Shown: positions 56,484 to 64,000 of the stretch, piece after piece
Layout: each line of letters begins with the position of its first letter
Numbering within the stretch: the first letter of the stretch is position 1
Origin: Macrostomum hystrix
Taxonomy: Eukaryota > Platyhelminthes > Macrostomidae
Length of the DNA: 64,000 nt
Assembly: GCA_950097015.1 (NCBI GenBank)
Contig: CATNEN010000001.1
Span: forward strand, 4,556,001 to 4,620,000
Reading direction: 5' to 3'
Notes under the pieces: model-generated
Told to the model about the DNA's origin: nothing
The model's input: the letters and a program-made list of their open reading frames with translations, nothing else
Database searches by the model: none
Made by a program: the position numbers and the translations under genes

Positions 56484-59362
56484 GTAAGATGCGAAATCTG
56501 GGTGTAAACCATAGATTAAAACACAGCTAGTCTCTTTCTCTACCGTCTCTCACGGGGGGTCGGTGGCAGAGCGGTTAACGCATTCGCCTCTCGCACCATA
56601 GTACCTAGGTTCGATTCCGCGGCGAGGCCACATTCATTTGGGGCGCAGCCGCGGAGAGAAGGCTTTGGCGGCTCGTCGTGAAATTTACGCCCTCTAAGGG
56701 CCAACCTCCAAGGCACAGTGAAGTGTACACTGCCTGAGAAGCTCAGGGCAGGTGTACACACCTGTGTGAGCGTATGCGTCATGCGTGGCATCTGTGTGCG
56801 TGTGTGCTTAGAAGTCAGCGAATTGGGCAGAATTGCCTCCTCGCTGGCTGCGGGTTTAGTGTTACCAAATAATTTGCCATTGCTTGCAACACTCCTGCAA
56901 TGATGATGATTATTATTATCATTTATTATCGTTTCTCACGAGACATCTAATCTCTATATCTACAGTCTCTCTCAGAGTCATCTAGTCCTACCCACTCTAT
57001 ATCATAGCTTCTAGAGCATTAAAGTACATCGGCCCCCCAAAAACTCAGGAGTGCCGCAAAGCCGGCAAGCCCAGCTTTCAATTCGCCTGGGTCCTAGACG
57101 AAAGCGAAGAAGAACGCCAACGCGGTGTCACAATGGACGTGGCGCGCAGTCAATTGAGCACACCGCATCGCATAGTGAACCTGCTGGACTGTCCCGGACA
57201 CAAAGATTTCATACCAAATATGATCAGCGGCGCAATGGCTGCGGATGCCGCATTGTTAGTTATCAATGCCACTAGGGGAGAATTCGAGAGCGGATTTGAT
57301 CAAGGCGGCCAGACTAGGGAGCACGCCCTATTGGCCAGAGGTCTCGGTATCAATCAGCTAGTTGTGGCCGTTAATAAAATGGACACCACCGGCTGGTCCG
57401 AGACTAGATTCGCTGAGATTCGCGACAAACTCGGCGTCTATTTAAAATCGGTTGGCTTCAAGCCAGATAGCGTGACCTATTGTCCGGTCTCTGGCCTGGA
57501 TGGCGCCAATTTGAATAAGCCTCCGCCTGCCGAACTGTGTCCTTGGTAATCAACGGCACTGTTTATGTGTCTCTGCAATAATTAAGTTGTTTAGTAGACA
57601 TGTAGGTGGATAGTTTAGTAGACAGGTAGATGTGGACTGTTAAGTAGATAGGTAGGGTGGACAGTTGAGTAGACAGGTAGGGTGGACAGTTTAGGTAGAC
57701 AGGTAGAAGTGGACAGTTTAGTAGACAGGTAGGGTGGACAGGTAGAAGTGGACTGTTAAGTAGACAGGTAGAAGTGGACAGTTTGGTAGACAGGTATGGT
57801 AGACAGTTAAGTAGACAGGTAGAAATGGACAGTTTGGTAGACAGGTAGGGTGGACAGTTTAGGTAGACAGGTTGGGTGGAAATTTTAGGTAGACAGGTTG
57901 GGTGGACAGTTTAGGTAGACAGGTAGGGTGGACAGTTTGGTAGTCAGGTTGGGTGGACAGTTTCGTAGACAGGTAGGGTGGACATATCCATTTGGTAGAC
58001 AGTTGAAGTGGACAGGAATCTGCATTTCAGGTACGCATCTGGTCCAACCCTAGTGGACCTAATCGATCGCCTAACCCCGCCGCCTCGAGCTGTCGACAAG
58101 CCGTTGCGTTTCTACATCGCCGAGGTGTCGACCGGTGGTCGGGCCGGCTCCGTCGCCTGCTTCGGCAGCGTCCTCTCGGGCTACGTGGCGCCCAATCACA
58201 AGCTGCTTCTGTTGCCAGCTAATCAACGCGTCACTGTGAAAGCCGCAGCCAGCTCTAGCGGTCCGGAATCTTCCGGCGTTGCCATGGGAACAGCTGGCGC
58301 TTCGGCAATCTTCGCCGGCGACTCCGGGACGCTCAACGTTGCGGGCGTGGACGCGGCTCACTTCGGTCCCGGCTCAGTGTTGTCCTCGTTGAACTCGCCG
58401 TGTCCTTGCACTAATAGGCTGAAAGCTAAACTGCTCCTGTTAAATGTTAGCCAGCCCGTTACTAAGGTGAGGGACATTGGATTCACCTATTTCTTGTCGT
58501 CTAACTTATGTTCGTGACTCAACTCATTTTTCGTTACCCTAATAATTACCTTCTCAAGACCTTATGATCTGTGGTGTATTTTCAAATGACCAATGATTCA
58601 ATTGTGACCATCCCTATGACCAATACTTTTTTATGACCTACCCTATGACCAATAATTCTATTGAGACCTTCCCTATGACCACTAATTTAATTATGACCTT
58701 CCCTATGACCAATAATTCCATTGTGAACCTACCTTCTAGCCTATATTTCGAGTATGATTTATCCTACCTTATAACACCTGGGGGTGAGTAGCAGAGCGGT
58801 TAATGCCTTTAACACTTGCACCGAGGTCCCTGAGCTCGATTCCGCGGCGGGGCCACATTCATTTGAGGCATGGTGGCTTGTCATGCAGTTTACTCCCTTG
58901 AGGGCCAACCTCCAAGGCACAGTAAGATTGTCCACTGCCTGACGTTGAGAAATTCAGGCCAGATGTACACAGCTGTGTGTGAGGTTGTGTATGGGTGCAC
59001 TCTGTGTGCGTGTGTGTGCGTACCAATTTATGAGCCTAATTTAACAATTCATTGCCGCCAATCTTCCGCAGGGCTATCAGGCAATATTCCATCAACAGGG
59101 AGTGACAGTTCCGGTTACACTAATCCGACTGCTGGCCCAGATTAACAAATCCACCGGCCAGCTGGAGCGCAGACATCCGCGCTACATCCTTAGCAACTGT
59201 TGCGCCGAAGTTGAACTACAATTGGAGCGCCCATTGTGCCTGGATCTGTACACCAACAGTCGGGAGTTAGGCAAATTCATGCTCAGAGATCGGGGAGTGA
59301 CTGTGGCAGCCGGGACCGTTGTGGCTCTGCGGCCGACTGACTCGAGTCAGCCACCTCTGTGA
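55824..59362 (+). CDS. HBS1L: HBS1-like translational GTPase
   Basis: HBS1L with Pelota rescues stalled ribosomes in no-go and non-stop decay. Four exons, 55824-56483, 57049-57545, 58031-58466 and 59072-59362, join in phase to 627 residues (human 684). The N-terminal HBS1 domain is recognisable ([20 protein letters not shown], as in the vertebrate start). A Ser/Ala-rich linker with poly-Gln follows. The GTPase motifs are intact: G1 GHVDAGKST, switch residues RGVTMDV, G3 DCPGH, G4 NKMD and G5 SGL. Domain II and III follow, ending [19 protein letters not shown]. Start chosen because an in-frame stop lies directly upstream. An acceptor-like TTCTTCTACAG at 55721, 102 nt before the ATG, suggests a UTR intron or trans-splice site. 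Confidence 0.96.
56554..56935 (+). mobile_element. SINE-A copy, full length, in HBS1L intron 1
   Basis: The best complete copy: head with A box GGTGGCAGAGCGGTTAACGC and B box AGGTTCGATTCCG, common body (AACCTCCAAGGCACAGTGAA, GTACACACCTGTGTGAG), a second part CCTCCTCGCTGGCTGCGGGT, and a tail of GAT/ATT repeats. Sense orientation. Confidence 0.93.
57049..57545 (+). CDS. HBS1L: HBS1L exon 2: GTPase domain
   Basis: 497 nt. Acceptor AAAACTCAG|GAG, donor CCTTG|GTAATC. Begins [18 protein letters not shown] and holds G2-G5 motifs. Confidence 0.95.
57595..58010. repeat. 26-bp minisatellite filling HBS1L intron 2
   Basis: About 16 units of GTAGACAGGTAGGGTGGACA with AGTTTA. Each unit contains ACAG|GTAGGG or ACAG|GTAGAA, similar to a 5' splice donor on the sense strand. 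Confidence 0.93.
58031..58466 (+). CDS. HBS1L: HBS1L exon 3: beta-barrel domain II
   Basis: 436 nt. Acceptor CATTTCAG|G completes TG|G (Trp). Donor [29 protein letters not shown] matches domain II of the family. A longer Ser/Gly/Ala loop than in human HBS1L. Confidence 0.94.
58555..58745. repeat. Short 30-31-bp tandem repeat in HBS1L intron 3
   Basis: About six diverged units with CCCTATGACCAATAATTC. Confidence 0.85.
58781..59025 (+). mobile_element. SINE-A copy in HBS1L intron 3
   Basis: Diverged head (GTGAGTAGCAGAGCGGTTAA; B box GAGCTCGATTCCG), a deletion of the GCAGCCGCGG segment, then AACCTCCAAGGCACAGTAAG and the GT-rich part. No tail. Sense orientation. Confidence 0.88.
59072..59362 (+). 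CDS. HBS1L: HBS1L exon 4: C-terminal domain III
   Basis: 97 codons including stop. Acceptor AATCTTCCGCAG|GGC. Includes [16 protein letters not shown] and LELYKD-type [16 protein letters not shown]. Likely ATTAAA signal at 59462. Confidence 0.95.
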   Translation, partial: GYQAIFHQQGVTVPVTLIRLLAQINKSTGQLERRHPRYILSNCCAEVELQLERPLCLDLYTNSRELGKFMLRDRGVTVAAGTVVALRPTDSSQPPL

Positions 59363-59514
59363 CACAGTAGCTTCCCGCTCGATGCTTTTTTATTGTGTCT
59401 TCTATGGGCGCTGTGATTTTTTGGGGATATTTTTGACCGCTTAGAGTGTCTAACGGGATTTATTAAACTGATTAGAAATGAGAGATTTGTGGGATCGATT
59501 TTTAGGATATTAAT

Positions 59515-60245
59515 CCCTGGCTATGAATTGGGAGATTTTGGGATATCTATAACTCGCTATTGAATGGGAGATTTCTGGGATATCTACAACTGACTGTGGA
59601 ATGGGAGATTTCTGGGATATCTACAACTGACTGTGGAATGGGAGATTTCTGGGATATCTACAACTGACTGTGGAATGGGAGATCTCTGGGATATCTACAA
59701 CTGACTGTGGAATGGGAGATTTCTGGGATATCTACAACTGACTGTGGAATGGGAGATTTCTGGGATATCTACAACTGACTGTGGAATGGGAGATTTCTGG
59801 GATATCTACAACTGACTGTGGAATGGGAGATCTCTGGGATATCTACAACTGACTGTGGAATGGGAGATTTCTGGGATATCTACAACTGACTGTGGAATGG
59901 GAGATTTCTGGGATATCTACAACTGACTGTGGGATGGGAGATTTCTGGGATATCTACAACTGACTGTGGAATGGGAGATTTCTGGGATATCTACAACTGA
60001 CTGTGGAATGGGAGATTTCTGAGATATCTACAACTGACTGTGGAATGGGAGATTTCTGAGATATCTACAACTGACTGTGGAATGGGAGATTTCTGAGATA
60101 TCTACAACTGACTGTGGAATGGGAGATTTCTGAGATATCTACAACTGACTGTGGAATTGGAGATTTCTGGGATATCTACAACTGACTGTGGAATGGGAGA
60201 TCTCTGGGATATCTACAACTGACTGTGGAATGGGATATTTTGGGA
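59515..60245. repeat. 37-bp minisatellite downstream of HBS1L
   Basis: About 19 units of ATGGGAGATTTCTGGGATAT plus CTACAACTGACTGTGGA. Homogeneous, with a sub-block carrying CTGAGATAT. Confidence 0.95.
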
Positions 60246-60709
60246 TTCGCATAACTGGCTTAGGTTTATGGGATTAGCTATAGTATTAAGAGTCTGATTG
60301 TCACACTCTTCTGTGCCTGCGCATCTGATGCAGTTTTTTGTCTTCTAATTTTGTTGCGTATTTTTGCGTAATGCTATTTATAAACGCTTTCATGATCATT
60401 AAATACCGTTAAATTAGTTTGCCGATAACTTGTCAGGATTAAAACATTATCCCATGCGTCCACTATATTTCCCCAACCCCACAAAATATGTAAAATTTCA
60501 GCTTCTTAATTAAGGGTCCAATTATCATATCCCTGTCTAGTCAACTTTGGTTGTTTACACAGGGTTTAAACGGTGTCTTGTATTTCCAATGCCCAATTTA
60601 CGTGAATTTTCTGAATTCACCCATTATATTCTACCAATCGCTATGGAAATCCAGAATACAGACAAAAAATCTGCTCTATCCAATGAAACAACTTTCAGAA
60701 TCCGCAAAT
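60246..60709. other. Spacer without recognised feature
   Basis: AT-rich, no coding signal. Confidence 0.4.
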
Positions 60710-61072
60710 GAATGAGGCTCAGAATGAGGTGGTGAGTGAAGGGCTGAAGGCTCAGAATGAGGTGGTGAGTGAAGGGCTGAAGGCTCAGAATGAGGTGGTG
60801 AGTGAAGGGCTGAAGGCTCAGAATGAGGTGGTGAGTGAAGGGCTGAAGGCTCAGAATGAGGTGGTGAGTGAAGGGCTGAAGGCTCAGAATGAGGTGGTGG
60901 GTGAAGGGCTGAAGGCAAAGAATGAGGTGGTGAGTGAAGGGCTGAAGGCTCAGAATGAGGTGGTGAGTGAAGGGCTGAAGGCTCAGAATGAGGTGGTGAG
61001 TGAAGGGCTGAAGGCAAAGAATGAGGTGGTGGGTGAAGGGCTGAAGGCAAAGAATGAGGTGGTGGGTTTAGA
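60710..61072. repeat. 33-bp minisatellite, 11 copies
   Basis: Unit GAATGAGGTGGTGAGTGAAG plus GGCTGAAGGCTCA. Each unit contains GTG|GTGAGT, a consensus 5' splice donor on the plus strand. Open on both strands (KAQNEVVSEGL and reverse), not believed coding. Confidence 0.95.
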
Positions 61073-61467
61073 AGGCTAACTGAAGATTTTTTAAACGTCA
61101 CCAAATAATTCATTTGAATTCCATCACAAAACCGGCCTTAAAAAGTAGGCCATAAACTCGCAATGTCATCGTCGATATATTCAACGATTCTCGTGGGGGT
61201 GTAAGGTAGCAAAAGCTACCAGTATAGGTATATTTAGTTGTTCTTATCACCAGGGTCTTTGACAAGTCGCTGGATATCTCGACGATGCTGACTAGGACGG
61301 CTTTTGGAAGTTAGTTCATTGTGAAGGGCGGAAAATGTTGTTCCACGTGATGGACTGTCACGAAAATCGGTCATTCGGTTTGGGAGCTATCGGGAAGGAG
61401 CAGTGGGTATTTGAAATTCCCGCGTGTGGTCTTTCCCCGGGGGAAAATAGGGTAGAAAATAGGGGTA

Positions 61468-62042
61468 CGAGGGTTGTGTCATGAATTCGCTGACAACTGC
61501 AGATATCAAGGAAAGAAAACAAAGAACAGCTAATTGTTAACATTGCACTTCTCAACATAGTCACCCCCAAGCTGCACACATTTGTGCCATCTCTCTGGCA
61601 GCTTGCTGATGCCCTGGGCGAAGCTGCACACGCTAGATGTTGTCACTGGAAGTGGATGACCGCGGTGCACCTGGGCGGGGAGCATCATCAACTGTTTCCC
61701 AGCCGTCCTCAAAGCGCTGCACCCACTTTGACACAGTTTGTTTCGAAGGTGCATCCTCGCTAAAGATTTGCAGCAGCTCACGGTAAATATCAGCCTGCTT
61801 CTTCTGCTTCTTCCACAAAGACCAAATGACAGTGCGCTTGGTAGCTTCACTTTTCTCCATACTGGCTAAAAGGGTGGTTTGAACCCCACTCGATTTCTGC
61901 CTTGTCTCAAAAGCCAGAGGGAAGATTTTCCATAGACAATAAGATCGATGGTGCCTTCGTCTGTATAAAAAAAATCTGCCCCAAAGTACAAAAGAAACAG
62001 ACGCTATGTAAGTTTGTCAGCCAATTTATGACACAACCCTCG
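61468..62042 (-). mobile_element. Internally deleted mariner element
   Basis: A 575-bp element flanked by TA (61466-61467 and 62043-62044), with 29-bp inverted repeats that differ at two positions (both ends start CGAGGGTTGTGTCAT). On the minus strand, 61860-61633 encodes the mariner N-terminal helix-turn-helix region (about 75 residues; TVSKWVQRFEDGWETVDD). It is followed directly, in another frame, by the C-terminal end (FAQGISKLPERWHKCVQLGG, GDYVEK) up to 61530. The catalytic core of about 240 codons is deleted. Confidence 0.92.
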
Positions 62043-62059
62043 TATTTCTACTGTTAAAC

Positions 62060-62290
62060 GACCGGTGTGAGTGGTGTTTTGGCGGCTTATCAAAGTGCTA
62101 GGTGTGAGGAGATGCTAATTATAAAAACGTAGGTGCGATGAGCTTGCGGCCTCGTCTTATCAAAATACCAGGTGTGAAAGTGTGATGGCAGCGGCCAATC
62201 AAACGGCTAGGTGTTAAAGTCTTTAAAGTTAGGCGGTGGCTTATTGAAAAGAACAGGTGCGACAGTGGCTGTCAGAATTAAGAAAACCTA
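62060..62290. repeat. Degenerate tandem repeat
   Basis: Four or five poorly conserved units of about 50-60 bp containing GGTGTGAAAGTGTGATGGC-like and CTTATCAAAATACCAGGTG-like sequence. Confidence 0.5.
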
Positions 62291-63246
62291 ATGTGGTGTT
62301 TTCTTTAATTTTGCATACTTTTCTCATTCTCCCTTAAAATATTAGAATGCCAAAATAAAATAGTCGCGTTTGTTTGATTTTTTGTCAGTCAGGTGCCTCG
62401 CTCACATTCTTGTCAAGGCGGGCCTTGTAATTTTTGATGCTACCTAAATATATGAATAGTGCCAGTTGAAAAATGACTGCGAGAAGCTTGATATATTTTG
62501 GTCTAGGGTTTTTTCTGTTTAACTAGCTGAATTGTGTTTTTTAGACCCATTGTGCTTGCTTGACTACTTACAGTACTGTTTTGTTTTTTTGTTTGTTTTT
62601 AGATGCAAGAAGCGAAGTGGCAAATCGCATTAACAATTTGTTGAGTTTCTTCCGGTGAATGGATAATTTGACAGTTTCTGGGGGCCACTTGAGGTTATAT
62701 TTTGCTTTTGTTCCATCGTTAATCTTCTGCGCAATCTGTTATTTTGTTATAAAAAATTGCTTGAACTTGTTATTTTTTAATGCAAATAACACGATTCGTA
62801 AAATATAAACTACGACAGCATTGTTCTGCTGCAATTATTTATAAGAAAGTTTTTATTCGTGTGTGCTTGTAGCTTGATTTTATAGAGATAAGAACATCTT
62901 TGATTGAAATAATGCAGAAATCCTGTGTGTAGTACGAGTTTTTTTTATTGAAAACTTACAGCAGTGACACCCTATCCACTCCCCTGACAGCCCTTTCGTC
63001 TCACCTGACCCTGCCGACACCCATGACACCTTTAAGACTCATTACTATCGACTCACTTGACACCTTACCTTACCAAATCACCTGACACAGTTTGCGACTC
63101 ACCTGACATTGTTTGCTACCACCTGACACCCCTGCTGATCCACCTGAATCCCTAAAAGCTTGAGTTGAGAAGCACTTTTGCCTTGAACGTGTAGTTTCTA
63201 AATTGAAAAAGCGATGTCTAAAGCTATATGAACAAAAGTATTTCAG
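62291..63246. other. AT-rich region upstream of the YjbQ-family exons
   Basis: Contains a degenerate CTCACCTGACACC-type repeat at about 62965-63155. The first exon of the YjbQ-family gene may lie here but was not identified. Confidence 0.4.
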
Positions 63247-63412
63247 TCTGCCACATCAAAAGCTGCAACAGCCGCTGTTGGCGGCACTACCTCCTGGTAC
63301 CAGACGGTGCTGACTGTGTCAGGCAAATCGCGCGGATGTCACTACATCACAGATTTGATCAAGGCTGTGCCAGAGATTGGCAGAATGCGAATGGGCACTG
63401 TGAATTTTTTGC
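63247..63412 (+). CDS. YjbQ-family exon A
   Basis: 166 nt. Acceptor AAGTATTTCAG|TCT, donor TTTTTTGC|GTAAGT. The other plus frame overlapping here is a shadow; only this frame carries family sequence. Confidence 0.83.
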
Positions 63413-63772
63413 GTAAGTGTGCTGTTCCCAATCTCTGAGAATGACCCACAACCTCATGGAGAATCACCCAATGCGTCACTAAAAGTCGCTCACTATACCT
63501 ACACAATTACCTACAAATGTTTTTACATTTTCAGTTCAGCACACCTCCGCCAGTCTTTGCTTAAATGAGGTGAGTTTATTCTGTAGCAAACTTCGAAACT
63601 GTTTTCTCCCTAGTAATCGAAATCCAACATTTTCCCTTTCTAGTCCTGGGACGCATCTGTGAAGTGAGTTTCTATTATAATTTTTTTTTTATTCATATTT
63701 TTCTAGTTTTTGTTTTTCTTCTCAACTTCCAGAACAGACTTGGAGATGATATTAAATCGACTTGTTCCGGAG
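63247..63772 (+). CDS. YjbQ/UPF0047-family protein (partial, four exons; 3' end outside window)
   Basis: The YjbQ (UPF0047) family is a small enzyme-like fold, with reported thiamine-phosphate-synthase-like activity in bacteria; its animal role is unknown. Four exons are read: 63247-63412, 63535-63569 (35 nt), 63644-63663 (20 nt) and 63733-63772 (40 nt), all GT-AG and in phase. Their joined frame gives the family in order: SWYQTVLTVSGKSRGCHYIT, then DLIKAVPEIGRMRMGTVNF, the signature QHTSASLCLNE, SWDASV, and DLEMILNRLVPE. The remaining C-terminal part lies beyond 64000. The N-terminal start is uncertain; the first exon likely starts upstream. Confidence 0.85.
63535..63569 (+). CDS. YjbQ-family exon B (35 nt) with QHTSASL signature
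   Basis: Acceptor TACATTTTCAG|TT and donor AATGAG|GTGAGT. Encodes the most conserved family motif. Confidence 0.88.
63644..63663 (+). CDS. YjbQ-family microexon C (20 nt)
   Basis: Acceptor CCCTTTCTAG|TCC, donor GTGAA|GTGAGT. Encodes SWDASV, equivalent to the family's NWDPDV. Phase-changing, so it cannot be skipped without a frameshift. Confidence 0.8.
63733..63772 (+). CDS. YjbQ-family exon D (40 nt)
   Basis: Acceptor AACTTCCAG|A completes AA|A (Lys). Donor CCGGAG|GTAAAT. Encodes TDLEMILNRLVPE, matching the family's MEMALNRIVP segment. Confidence 0.82.
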
Positions 63773-64000
63773 GTAAATATAATTATGAGTATGAAGCTTG
63801 TCGTTTCATTTGTTATTTAATGATTGGCTAGCTTTAGGTGGGTGGACTTCTATCGGGAATGGGGTGGTTGGCTTTAGTTTTTTGACACCCACCCCACGCC
63901 AGCCGTCTTAGCCAGCTAATCCGCGAAGTTCAAGTAAAAACGGAGCTGTTTTGCCAAGTCAGAATAATTAGATCTTGTGTCAATTTCCACTCATTAAGGA

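Noticed and set aside
56554-56630. tRNA gene in the head of the SINE (A and B boxes present)
   Set aside because: No proper acceptor-stem pairing or CCA-end context, and the same head precedes a shared non-tRNA body in several copies, so it is a SINE.

Overview
This is a eukaryotic, animal window. The coding exons are split by GT-AG introns, an innexin gap-junction gene is present (innexins are an invertebrate family), and there are tRNA-derived SINEs, Tc1/mariner elements and a tyrosine-recombinase element. The organism is probably a protostome invertebrate, perhaps a flatworm, mollusc or other lophotrochozoan; I cannot name the species. The DNA is AT-rich outside exons. Roughly a third of the window (about 21 kb by adding up the arrays) is minisatellite, in more than twenty separate arrays, most of them inside introns or just beside genes.

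Layout. 1-9224 (+): the 3' part of an innexin gene, with two exons separated by a 7-kb intron holding three arrays. 11499-12093: an internally deleted Tc1-type element. About 12815-26833 (-): a 10-11 exon gene for an ER-membrane coiled-coil protein of the p180/kinectin (RRBP1) type, with a 12-residue tandem repeat in its first exon and several arrays and SINEs in its introns. 27190-30900: a tRNA-derived SINE, a degenerate C2H2 zinc-finger gene on the minus strand, and a Crypton/DUF3504-like tyrosine recombinase on the plus strand lying between zinc-finger fragments. 32036-32496 and 34941-36034: two non-autonomous DNA transposons with 8-bp target duplications; the second carries a nested SINE. 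34305-40208 (+): a three-exon LysM-domain (LYSMD) gene. 41150-44075: a 42-bp array and a 21-bp array. 44218-45372 (+): dihydropteridine reductase (QDPR), two exons. 45972-54984 (+): a WD-repeat protein of the PAK1IP1/Mak11 type. 55824-59362 (+): HBS1L, the ribosome-rescue GTPase, four exons. 61468-62042: an internally deleted mariner. 63247-63772 (+): the start of a YjbQ/UPF0047-family gene built from very small exons, running off the window.

The genes are ordinary housekeeping or membrane genes and do not form one pathway. HBS1L (ribosome rescue), PAK1IP1 (60S ribosome assembly) and the RRBP1-like protein (ribosome binding at the ER) are all connected to the ribosome, but I see no evidence that this clustering is functional. 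The unusual biology is in the non-coding part. Several arrays have repeat units that carry consensus-like 5' or 3' splice sites in the sense orientation of the host gene. In PAK1IP1 the array begins exactly at the authentic splice donor, so the donor itself has been tandemly duplicated about 29 times. All six copies of the main SINE family lie in introns in the sense orientation of the host gene.
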